Shown here piece after piece: positions 15,238-22,189 of a DNA stretch of 64,000 nucleotides. Made by a program: the position numbers and the translations under genes. The stretch lies in the NCBI GenBank assembly GCA_963696625.1, contig CAVOKZ010000010.1, positions 1-64,000 on the forward strand, written 5' to 3'. Numbering within the stretch: position 1 is the first letter of the stretch; each line of letters opens with the position of its first letter. This stretch comes from JAWVFN01 sp963696625. Lineage in GTDB: Bacteria > Actinomycetota > Thermoleophilia > Solirubrobacterales > 70-9. Under the pieces are notes generated by a model. It worked only from the letters and a program-made list of their open reading frames with translations. It was not told the DNA's origin and ran no database searches.

Positions 15238-16443
15238 ATGGAGATCGAGATCGGCAGAGGCAAGAAGGGTCGTCGCGCTTACGGCTTCGACGACATCGCG
15301 ATCGTCCCCTCGCGGCGGACCCGCGACCCCGACGACATCGACATCACCTGGACCCTCGGTCCCTATCGCTTCGAGCTGCCGCTGCTCGCCTCGGCGATGG
15401 ACGGTGTCGTCAGCCCGCGCACCGCGGAGCTCGTCGGCAAGCTCGGCGGCCTCGCCGTCCTCAACCTCGAGGGCATCTGGTGCCGATACGAGGACGCCGA
15501 CACCAAGCTCGAGGAGATCGCCGCCGCGCCGAAGCACACCGCCACCAAGCTGATGCAGGAGGTCTACGCCGAACCTGTAAAGCCGGAGTTGATCGCCCAG
15601 CGGGTCGAGGAGATCAAGGCCACCGGCGTCGTCGCCTGCGGCTCGCTCACGCCCCAGAAGGTCTCGCGCTGGCACGGAGTCGCGCTCGAGGCCGGGCTCG
15701 ACATCATGGTCATCCAGGGCACGGTGATCTCGGCCGAGCACGTCTCGGAGTCGAGCGAGCCGCTCAACCTCAAGGAGTTCATCGCCGACCTCGACATCCC
15801 CTGCGTCGTCGGCGGCTGCGCCTCATACAACACCGGGCTTCACCTGATGCGCACCGGCGCGGTCGGAGTGCTGGTCGGGGTCGGTCCGGGCGCCGCCTGC
15901 ACCACCCGCGGCGTGCTCGGCATCGGCGTCCCGCAGGCGACCGCGATCGCCGACGTCGTCGCCGCCCGCTCCCAGCACATCATGGAGACGGGCGAGTACT
16001 GCAACGTGATCGCCGACGGCGGCATGCGCACCGGCGGCGACGTCTCGAAGGCGATCGCGATGGGCGCCGACGCGGTCATGGTCGGCTCGCCGCTCGCCCG
16101 CGCCACCGAGGCCCCCGGCCGGGGCTACCACTGGGGCATGGCGACCTTCCACCCTTCGCTTCCGCGCGGCGCCCGCGTCGCGACCACCCAGGACGGCAGC
16201 CTCGAGGAGATCCTCCTCGGCCCGGCCCAGGAGAACGACGGCACCTTCAACCTGATGGGCGCCCTGCGCACGTCGATGGCGACCTGCGGTTACGAGGACA
16301 TCGCCGCCTTCCACCGCGCCGAGGTGATGGTCGCGCCGGCCTTGATGTCGGAGGGCAAGCAGCTCCAGCGCGAGCAGTCGGTCGGCATGGGCTCGAACGG
16401 CCGCGCCACGGTCACCGCGGGAGTCTCCGCATCGGATGACTAA
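15238..16443 (+). CDS. guaB3: GuaB3-family IMP dehydrogenase-related protein
   Basis: 401 residues, without the CBS domain pair of classic GuaB. It matches the actinobacterial GuaB3 type: MEIEIGRGKKGRRAYGFDDI, ILP-like IVPSRRTRDP, the catalytic loop GVGPGAACTTRGVLGIGVPQ with the cysteine that attacks the purine, and IADGGMRTGGDVSKAIAMGADAVMVG for phosphate binding. Family members act in purine interconversion (IMP dehydrogenase or GMP reductase type chemistry). guaA is the next gene, so it belongs to guanine nucleotide synthesis. The start ATG 15238 is set by the family N-terminus. The leader carries a folded RNA and terminator. Confidence 0.92.
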   Translation: MEIEIGRGKKGRRAYGFDDIAIVPSRRTRDPDDIDITWTLGPYRFELPLLASAMDGVVSPRTAELVGKLGGLAVLNLEGIWCRYEDADTKLEEIAAAPKHTATKLMQEVYAEPVKPELIAQRVEEIKATGVVACGSLTPQKVSRWHGVALEAGLDIMVIQGTVISAEHVSESSEPLNLKEFIADLDIPCVVGGCASYNTGLHLMRTGAVGVLVGVGPGAACTTRGVLGIGVPQATAIADVVAARSQHIMETGEYCNVIADGGMRTGGDVSKAIAMGADAVMVGSPLARATEAPGRGYHWGMATFHPSLPRGARVATTQDGSLEEILLGPAQENDGTFNLMGALRTSMATCGYEDIAAFHRAEVMVAPALMSEGKQLQREQSVGMGSNGRATVTAGVSASDD

Positions 16444-16481
16444 GCGGCCTCAGTGGCCCCGGCCGCGTCTGCGGCGGCGCC

Positions 16482-16583
16482 CTGACGGCTGCGGATCGGC
16501 GCTCGGCGGCGTCCTCAGTCGGCCGAAGAGCGCTGCTGTTCGGCCTCCCTGCGTCCTTGCCGTGCCTGGTCCCCGCTCGTCAG
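16482..16583. repeat. R2 structured repeat, copy D
   Basis: Outer arms CTGACG (16482-16487) and CGTCAG (16578-16583) enclose the conserved R2 words GCGTCCTCAGTCGG, an inner CCGAA/TTCGG hairpin and CTGCGTCCTTG-x3-TGCCTGG (about 16550-16568). It occupies the gap between guaB3 and guaA, ending 22 nt before the guaA start. Confidence 0.65.
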
Positions 16584-16604
16584 CCCACCACCGCATCCAC
16601 GGCC

Positions 16605-18194
16605 GTGGCCACTGAGACCGCGACGGCCGAGGTCGTCAAAAACGAGCCACCGAGGGCCAGTGAGGAAGTTCTGGTCCTCGACTTCGGCGGGCAGTACTCG
16701 CAGCTGATCGCCCGCCGGATTCGCGAGTGCGGCGTGTTCTCCGAGCTGCTCCCTCATGACACCTCGATCGAGGCGATCCGCGCCCGCAACCCCCGCGGCC
16801 TCGTGCTCTCCGGCGGGCCCGCATCGGTCTACGCCGAGGGCGCCCCGAAGCTCAACCCCGAGCTGCTCGAGCTCGGGGTCCCCGTGCTCGGCATCTGTTA
16901 TGGGATGCAGATCATGGTCCACGACCTCGGCGGCAAGGTCGAGCAGGCGCCGGCCGGCGAGTTCGGCCGCAGCCGGCTCACCGTCTCAGAGCACGGGCGG
17001 CTGCTCGACGGCCTCCCCGGCGAGCAGCAGTGCTGGATGAGCCACAGGGACACCGTGTTCGAGCCGCCGCCCGGGTTCACGGCGCTGGCCGCGAGCTCGG
17101 AGTCTCCGGTCGCCGCTACCGAGAACGTCGAGCGCGGCCTCTACGGGATCCAGTTCCATCCCGAGGTCGTCCATACGCCTCACGGAGGAGAAATCCTGGT
17201 CAAGTTCCTCCGCGAGATCGCCGGCTGCAAGGACCGCTGGTCGCCCGCGTCGGTGATCGAGGAGCAGGTCGCGGCGATTCGCGCCCAGGTCGGAGACGGC
17301 CATGCCGTCTGCGGGCTCTCCGGCGGGGTCGATTCGGCGACCGCCGCGCTGCTCGTCCACAAGGCGATCGGCGATCAGCTGACCTGCGTCTTCGTCGACC
17401 ACGGCCTGATGCGCAAGGACGAGGGCGAGCAGGTCGTCAAGGCCTTCCGCGAGCAGATGGGCGTGCCGCTGGTGCACGTGAAGGCCGCCGACCGCTTCAT
17501 CGACAAGCTCGCCGGGGTCACCGAGCCCGAGCAGAAGCGCAAGATCATCGGCGAGGAGTTCATCCGCGTCTTCGAGGACGAGGCGTCGAAGATCGAGGAC
17601 GCCAGGTTCCTGGTCCAGGGCACGCTCTACTCCGACGTGATCGAGTCCGGAGGCGACGGCCGCGCCGCCGCGACGATCAAGTCCCACCACAACGTCGGCG
17701 GGCTGCCCGAGGAGATCGACCTCGACCTGGTCGAGCCGCTGCGGATGCTGTTCAAGGACGAGGTCCGCGCGGTCGCCGCCGAGCTCGGCCTCCCCGACAA
17801 GTTCGTCTGGCGTCAGCCCTTCCCGGGCCCGGGCCTCGGCATCCGCATCGTCGGCGGCGAGGTCACTCGCGAGCGCCTCGAGATCGTCCGCGACGCCGAC
17901 GCGATCCTCCAGGAGGAGGTCCGCGCCGCCAACCTCTACCGCGAGCTGTGGCAGTCGTTCTGCGTGCTGCCGGTCGTGCGCTCGGTCGGGGTCCAGGGCG
18001 ACGAGCGCTCCTACGCCTATCCGATCGTGATCCGCGCCGTGACATCGGACGACGCGATGACCGCCGACTGGGCCCGCCTCCCGTACGACCTGCTCGAGAA
18101 GGTCTCGAACCGGATCATCAACGAGGTCCGCGGCGTCAACCGCGTGACCCTCGACGTCACCTCGAAGCCGCCGGGGACGATCGAGTGGGAGTGA
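16605..18194 (+). CDS. guaA: GMP synthase (glutamine-hydrolysing)
   Basis: Converts XMP to GMP with glutamine and ATP. The start GTG 16605 gives 529 residues. A TTG at 16557 would also be in frame but lies in repeat R2. The glutamine amidotransferase domain (about 25-215) has VLDFGGQYSQL, the nucleophile loop GICYGMQIM and the His/Glu of QFHPEVVHT. The ATP pyrophosphatase domain has the PP-loop GLSGGVDSATAALL, and the C-terminal dimerisation domain ends with VNRVTLDVTSKPPGTIEWE, the family's usual end. All catalytic motifs are intact. It is preceded by guaB3. Confidence 0.97.
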   Translation: MATETATAEVVKNEPPRASEEVLVLDFGGQYSQLIARRIRECGVFSELLPHDTSIEAIRARNPRGLVLSGGPASVYAEGAPKLNPELLELGVPVLGICYGMQIMVHDLGGKVEQAPAGEFGRSRLTVSEHGRLLDGLPGEQQCWMSHRDTVFEPPPGFTALAASSESPVAATENVERGLYGIQFHPEVVHTPHGGEILVKFLREIAGCKDRWSPASVIEEQVAAIRAQVGDGHAVCGLSGGVDSATAALLVHKAIGDQLTCVFVDHGLMRKDEGEQVVKAFREQMGVPLVHVKAADRFIDKLAGVTEPEQKRKIIGEEFIRVFEDEASKIEDARFLVQGTLYSDVIESGGDGRAAATIKSHHNVGGLPEEIDLDLVEPLRMLFKDEVRAVAAELGLPDKFVWRQPFPGPGLGIRIVGGEVTRERLEIVRDADAILQEEVRAANLYRELWQSFCVLPVVRSVGVQGDERSYAYPIVIRAVTSDDAMTADWARLPYDLLEKVSNRIINEVRGVNRVTLDVTSKPPGTIEWE

Positions 18195-18456
18195 GCCGCC
18201 GGTCGGCCGCCGCCGCCGGGCTCGCCGTCGCCCTGGTCGCGGTCGGCGTCCTCGTCGGCACCGTGATCGCCCGTCCTCGCCGACCGCCAAGCGCGAGCCC
18301 CTCGCCCAGAGCACGGTCGTCAAGGGCGCCAAGAACCGGACCCTCGGCCTCTCACGCGTGACGATTCCCGCCGACGCGACGATCGCGCTCCACCACCACG
18401 AGGGAACCCAGGTCGCCTCCATCCAGGCCGGGATCCAACACGCGGGCTGTCTCTGA
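18191..18456 (+). pseudogene. Truncated, frameshifted cupin-domain membrane protein
   Basis: A GTG at 18191 overlapping the guaA stop opens a basic N-terminus and one membrane helix (LAVALVAVGVLVGTVIA). The frame then breaks near 18275-18295. The next frame over continues as AQSTVVKGAKNRTLGLSRVT and IALHHHEGTQVASIQAGI, with the cupin metal motif HHH-x3-Q, and ends at TGA 18454-18456. A normal cupin needs about 60-80 more residues, so both a frameshift and a C-terminal loss are present. This is probably a decaying gene. Confidence 0.5.
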
Positions 18457-18473
18457 GGAGCGCCGGGCCCGAG

Positions 18474-19049
18474 CTAGGACAGGTTGTCCCAGATCGTCAG
18501 CGTGTTCAGCGGGTTGATGGCGTGGCCGCGGCGGTACCAGCCGCCCCTGGTCCAGAGCTCGAAGTGGAGGTGGCAGGCTGTGGCGTCGCCGGTGTCGCCG
18601 ACGACTCCGACCTGCTGGCCCGGGAGCACCTTCTGGCGCGGAAGCACGATCGCGGGCGCGGCGAGATGGGCGTAGAAGTAGCTCTGCTTCGAGCGCTTGT
18701 CCTTGAGCACCAGGTAGTTGCCGGCGAGACCCTGGAACTTGCGGTAGATGACGATCGAGCGGCTGACCGCGACCAGCGGCGTGCCGCAGGGGGCCATGAT
18801 GTCCTGGCCCATGTGGCTGTGGCCGGCGCGAGCGGCGCCGAAGCCCTGGCCGAAGGTGTGGGCGCCCGAGACGGGGAAGACGTAGGCGCCGGTGGCCGCG
18901 GGCGGGGCGGGGGCGGGGGCCGTCGGGTCGGACGGGGCGGTGGAGCCGCCACCGGTGGTCTGCGCCGAGGCGACGCCGGCCCCGAGGGTCAGCAGCGAGG
19001 CCGCGAGCGCGGTTGCGAAAAGCGCGTGGTTTCGGAAAGACACCGTCAT
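18474..19049 (-). CDS. Secreted M23 (LytM) peptidoglycan endopeptidase
   Basis: 191 residues with a signal peptide (MTVSFRNHALFATALAASLL, cleaved after ASAQ) and a Thr/Pro/Ala linker. The M23 domain (about 55-180) has GFGAARAGHSHMGQDIMAP with the zinc His-x3-Asp, and HLHFEL with the His-x-His pair. The zinc and catalytic residues look complete. It cuts peptide cross-links of peptidoglycan outside the cell. The 5' leader carries a c-di-AMP riboswitch, as known for actinobacterial wall hydrolases such as Rpf and NlpC/P60 proteins, so it is probably turned off when c-di-AMP is high. Confidence 0.93.
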   Translation of the reverse strand: MTVSFRNHALFATALAASLLTLGAGVASAQTTGGGSTAPSDPTAPAPAPPAATGAYVFPVSGAHTFGQGFGAARAGHSHMGQDIMAPCGTPLVAVSRSIVIYRKFQGLAGNYLVLKDKRSKQSYFYAHLAAPAIVLPRQKVLPGQQVGVVGDTGDATACHLHFELWTRGGWYRRGHAINPLNTLTIWDNLS

Positions 19050-19059
19050 TCTCTTTCGC

Positions 19060-19222
19060 TGGGCCTACGGGGTTAGCTGACGGGCTCGCGCAGAAAGACA
19101 GCGCTACGGCCAGAACTTCGGCCGATTCGCCCCGGAGCCCTTCTTGACTGGACTCCAGTTGGTTCCCCCGTTCCCCGGCGGCATGGCCACCGGGAATTGG
19201 GCACTCAATGGCGCGGGAGAAT
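19060..19222 (-). promoter_or_regulatory. c-di-AMP (ydaO/yuaA) riboswitch
   Basis: Read on the minus strand, the leader of the M23 gene has GGGGGAACC, then GGGGCGAATCGGCCG, then GAGCCCGTCAGCTAACCCCG followed by TAGGC about 20 nt before the ATG. These three blocks in this order are the conserved core of ydaO riboswitches, including the characteristic GTCAGCTAACCxCGTAGGC 3' end seen in actinobacteria. The exact 5' boundary is approximate. Confidence 0.85.
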
Positions 19223-19243
19223 AACAGGGCAACCCGTCGTGTC

Positions 19244-19327
19244 AATACATCAACCGACACCTCCTCCGCTTCGCGCCCGGGGAATACATCAACCGACACC
19301 TCCTCCGCTTCGCGCCCGGGGTGTCGG
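19244..19327. repeat. R1 hairpin repeat, tandem copies 2a/2b
   Basis: A 39-nt unit is directly repeated (19244-19282 and 19283-19321), each carrying CCGACACC and the R1 loop CTCCTCCGCTTCGCGCCCGG. Only the second has the matching right arm GGTGTCGG (19320-19327), giving an 8-bp stem with a 19-nt loop. It lies about 95 nt before rplM, opposite the riboswitch leader. Confidence 0.75.
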
Positions 19328-19419
19328 GAATAGAGCGCGTCCGGGGTGGGCCGTATCGGCCTCCGCTAATGGCCTATTCTCCCGGGTCGGCCGCGCCCCG
19401 GGGTGCGGCTGTTTTTGAG

Positions 19420-19854
19420 ATGAAGACCTTTGTCGCCACACCCGCCAACCGCCAGCGTGACTGGTACGTCGTCGACGCCGAGGGCAAGACGCTCGGGCGC
19501 CTCGCAAGCCAGATCGCGACGGTGCTGCGCGGCAAGAACAAGCCCGACTTCACGCCCCACGTCGACACCGGCGACTTCGTCGTCGTCGTCAATGCCGAGA
19601 AGGTCCACGTGACCGGCAACAAGCGCGAGCAGAAGCGCTACTGGCGCCACTCGGGCTACCCCGGCGGGATCCGCTCACGGACGCTGAACGAGATGCTCGA
19701 CCGCCAGCCCGAAGAGGTGCTGCGCAAGGCGGTCAAGGGCATGCTGCCGCGCAACAAGCTCGGCCGCGCGCAGCTCACCAAGCTCAAGGTCTACGCCGGA
19801 ACCGACCACCCCCATGCCGCGCAGCAGCCCAAGGAACTGGAGATAACGACTTGA
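19420..19854 (+). CDS. rplM: 50S ribosomal protein L13
   Basis: 144 residues from ATG 19420 (MKTFVATPANRQRDWYVVDA). The family motifs are LGRLASQIATVLRGKNKPDF, VVNAEKVHVTGNKREQKRYWRHSGYPGG split over two blocks, and the end region VKGMLPRNKLGRAQLTKLKVYAG with DHPHAAQQP. It assembles early into the large ribosomal subunit. The gene is followed by rpsI with a TTGA overlap, the conserved rplM-rpsI pair. A longer upstream frame to 19321 would run through repeat R1 and is not the natural start. Confidence 0.98.
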   Translation: MKTFVATPANRQRDWYVVDAEGKTLGRLASQIATVLRGKNKPDFTPHVDTGDFVVVVNAEKVHVTGNKREQKRYWRHSGYPGGIRSRTLNEMLDRQPEEVLRKAVKGMLPRNKLGRAQLTKLKVYAGTDHPHAAQQPKELEITT

Positions 19855-20687
19855 ACGACGAGCCGCAGAACGACGCTCCGCAGGAGGAGACCCCGCAGGA
19901 GGAGACCCCGCAGGAGGAGACCCCGCAGGAGGAGACCCCGCAGGAGGAGACCCCGCAGGAGGAGACCCCGCAGGAGGAGACCCCGCAGGAGGAGACCCCG
20001 CAGGAGGAGGCGACCGGAGAATCCAGCTCGTCCACCACAACTGGGCCCGAGACCGGAGGCAGCGCAGGCGAAGCCGAGCAGCCCCCGGATGAGAAGAAGG
20101 AACCGGCCAAGAAGAAGGACGCGATCCCCGGCGCCGAGCTCGACCCGATCGCGATCTCGGAGGAAGGCGAGATCTCGGCTGAGGAGCGCGCCCGCCGCGA
20201 GGCCGAGGCCGAGGAGCGCGCCCAGCGCGACGCCGAGGCCACGGCCGAGACCCGCGACGAGCCTGCGGCGGCATCGATCAAGCCCGCCGACCTTGCCAAG
20301 GACGCCCGCTACTCGGCGACCGGCAAGCGCAAGAACTCGGTCGCCCGCGTCATCATCAAGCCGGGTGGTGGCGCGATCGTCATCAACGGCCGTCCGCTGG
20401 AGGAGTACTTCCCCCGTCCGCAGCTTCAGACGATCGCCAAGCAGTCGCTGGTCACCAGCGGCTACGAGGGAACCGTCGACGTCGTCGCCCGTGCGCACGG
20501 CGGCGGCATCTCGGGCCAGGCCGCCGCGGTCCGCCACGGCATCGCCAAGGCGCTGACCGAGATCGACCCCAACCTGCGCCCCGAGCTGAAGAAGCGCGGG
20601 TTGCTGACTCGCGACGCGCGGGTCAAGGAGCGGCGCAAGGCCGGCCTCAAGAAGGCCCGCAAGAAGCCGCAGTTCTCGAAGCGCTAG
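19851..20687 (+). CDS. rpsI: 30S ribosomal protein S9 with long acidic repeat extension
   Basis: 278 residues from a TTG overlapping the rplM stop. The last 128 or so residues are normal S9: YSATGKRKNSVARVIIKPGG, GRPLEEYFPRPQLQTIAKQ, AHGGGISGQAAAVRHGIAKA and the basic C-terminal tail KKARKKPQFSKR that reaches the P-site tRNA. The first 145 or so residues are not found in standard S9. They hold eight perfect Pro-Gln-Glu-Glu-Thr repeats plus one variant, a Ser/Thr/Gly stretch, a Lys block and an Ala/Glu/Arg helix. The extension is highly acidic, opposite to the basic core. No internal start with a good site splits it from the S9 domain, though an internal start near the YSATGKRK block cannot be ruled out. 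Confidence 0.93.
   Translation: MNDEPQNDAPQEETPQEETPQEETPQEETPQEETPQEETPQEETPQEETPQEEATGESSSSTTTGPETGGSAGEAEQPPDEKKEPAKKKDAIPGAELDPIAISEEGEISAEERARREAEAEERAQRDAEATAETRDEPAAASIKPADLAKDARYSATGKRKNSVARVIIKPGGGAIVINGRPLEEYFPRPQLQTIAKQSLVTSGYEGTVDVVARAHGGGISGQAAAVRHGIAKALTEIDPNLRPELKKRGLLTRDARVKERRKAGLKKARKKPQFSKR
19878..20012. repeat. 15-bp tandem repeat in rpsI (PQEET units)
   Basis: Eight identical 15-bp units CCGCAGGAGGAGACC from 19878, then a ninth ending in GCG (19998-20012). Perfect identity at the DNA level implies recent expansion or ongoing slippage. Each unit also carries an AGGAGGAG word that looks like a Shine-Dalgarno site inside the gene. Confidence 0.95.
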
Positions 20688-20697
20688 AAGCCCCGCC

Positions 20698-22005
20698 GTG
20701 GCCGAGCGCAGATTCTTCGGTACCGACGGAGTGAGGGGACCGGCCGGCAGCTTCCTCAGCGCCGAGCTGGCGACGCGGCTCGGCAAGGCCGCCGCGATCG
20801 AGACCGGCGCCGAGCGTCCCCAGTTCCTGATCCTTCGCGACACCCGCGAGTCGGGGCCGATGCTCGAGTCCGCCTTGGCGGCCGGCGCCGCTTCGGCCGG
20901 CGCCGACGTCTTCCTCGCCGGCGTGCTGCCGACCCCGGCGGCCTCGATCCTCACCCGGCATTTCAACTTCGACGTCGCCGCGATGATCTCGGCCTCGCAC
21001 AACAGCTACGAGGACAACGGGATCAAGTTCTTCGATGCGGGCGGCGACAAGCTCGACGACGAGGCCGAGGCGAAGATCGAGGCCCGGCTCGAGGACCCCG
21101 ACGGCGAGACGATCGGCCGCGTCCGCACCCTCGAGAACGCGCTCGACGACTACCTGCGCGAGCTGCGCACCTCGTTCCCGATCGACCTCGGCGGCAGCAA
21201 GGTGCTGCTCGACTGCGCCAACGGCGCCACCTACCGCGCGGCGCCGGCGATCTTCAGCGAGCTCGGCGCCGAGGTGATCGCAGTTGCCACCGAGCCCGAC
21301 GGCCGCAACATCAACGACGGCGTCGGCTCGACCCACATCGAGAAGCTGGCGCCACAGATGGCCGAGACCGGCGCCGACGTCGGCTTCGCCTTCGACGGCG
21401 ACGGCGACCGGATGCTGGCGATCGACCGCACCGGCCGCGTCCACGACGGCGACGACCTGATCGGCCTGATCGCCCACTTCCTCAAGTCCGAGGGCAAGCT
21501 CGGCGGCGGCGGCGTCGCGGTGACGGTGATGAGCAACTACGGCTTCCACCAGGCGATGGAGCAGGCCGGAATCGAGACCGAGACCACCGCGGTCGGCGAC
21601 CGCTACGTGCTCGAGGCGCTGCGCGAGAAGGGCTGGACCCTCGGCGGCGAGCAGGCCGGCCACATCATCTGGAGCGACTACGTTCCGACCGGCGACGGCA
21701 TCGGCGCCGCGCTGCTGACGATGCGCGCCCTCGCCGGCCGCGACCTCGCCGAGGCGATCCCGTTCGAGAAGCTCCCCCAGAAGCTCGACGGGATCAAGAC
21801 CGACAAGCGCGACCGCCTCGACGAGGCGACCGCGTTGAAGGCGGCGATCGAAAAGGAGAGCGCGGCGCTCGAAGGCCGAGGCCGAGTTCTCGTCCGCCCC
21901 TCGGGCACCGAGCCCCTCGTCCGGATCATGGTCGAGGCTCCGACCGAGGAAGAGTGCTCGGAGATCCTCGGCCGCCTGATGGAGGTCGCCCGCGCCGAGC
22001 TCTAG
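20698..22005 (+). CDS. glmM: Phosphoglucosamine mutase
   Basis: 435 residues, GTG start giving MAERRFFGTDGVRGPAG, the standard GlmM N-terminus. The catalytic phosphoserine loop is AAMISASHNSYEDNGIKFF, the metal loop FAFDGDGDRMLAID and the sugar-binding GGEQAGHIIW. The phosphate-binding end is VRPSGTEPLVRIMVEA. It interconverts glucosamine 6-phosphate and 1-phosphate for UDP-GlcNAc and peptidoglycan. Its partner glmS lies 2.4 kb downstream. The rplM-rpsI-glmM order is common in Gram-positive and actinobacterial genomes. Confidence 0.97.
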   Translation: MAERRFFGTDGVRGPAGSFLSAELATRLGKAAAIETGAERPQFLILRDTRESGPMLESALAAGAASAGADVFLAGVLPTPAASILTRHFNFDVAAMISASHNSYEDNGIKFFDAGGDKLDDEAEAKIEARLEDPDGETIGRVRTLENALDDYLRELRTSFPIDLGGSKVLLDCANGATYRAAPAIFSELGAEVIAVATEPDGRNINDGVGSTHIEKLAPQMAETGADVGFAFDGDGDRMLAIDRTGRVHDGDDLIGLIAHFLKSEGKLGGGGVAVTVMSNYGFHQAMEQAGIETETTAVGDRYVLEALREKGWTLGGEQAGHIIWSDYVPTGDGIGAALLTMRALAGRDLAEAIPFEKLPQKLDGIKTDKRDRLDEATALKAAIEKESAALEGRGRVLVRPSGTEPLVRIMVEAPTEEECSEILGRLMEVARAEL

Positions 22006-22018
22006 CCGCGCGCCTTCT

Positions 22019-22081
22019 GTCACACGATCTAAGTCCCCTCCACTCCAGGGGTCAGACCCCTTGGTGTGACCTCACTTAGAT
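22019..22081. repeat. Interleaved palindromes (R3-like core)
   Basis: Three inverted repeats lie within 63 nt: GTCACAC (22019-22025) with GTGTGAC (22064-22070), ATCTAAGT (22027-22034) with ACTTAGAT (22074-22081), and AGGGGTC (22047-22053) with GACCCCT (22055-22061). The first two cross each other, a pseudoknot-like order. This lies in the 184-nt gap between glmM and the convergent phosphoglucomutase, with nothing else recognised there. Confidence 0.55.
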
Positions 22082-22189
22082 CTGAACGTGTTTGGGTTCA
22101 GACGGGGTGACTCGGATTCAGGACGGGCGCGCTGAATGTGTCGAGATTGTGTTGCGGGGGCTGCGTGCGTTTGGCGGTTTGGGCCGTCG

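Noticed and set aside
16557..16604. TTG 16557 as the guaA start.
   Set aside because: It would place part of repeat R2 in the protein and adds residues not found in GMP synthases. GTG 16605 fits better.
19878..20012. Tandem 15-bp repeats considered as a CRISPR or intergenic VNTR.
   Set aside because: Units are contiguous without spacers and lie in frame inside rpsI, so they are a coding tandem repeat.
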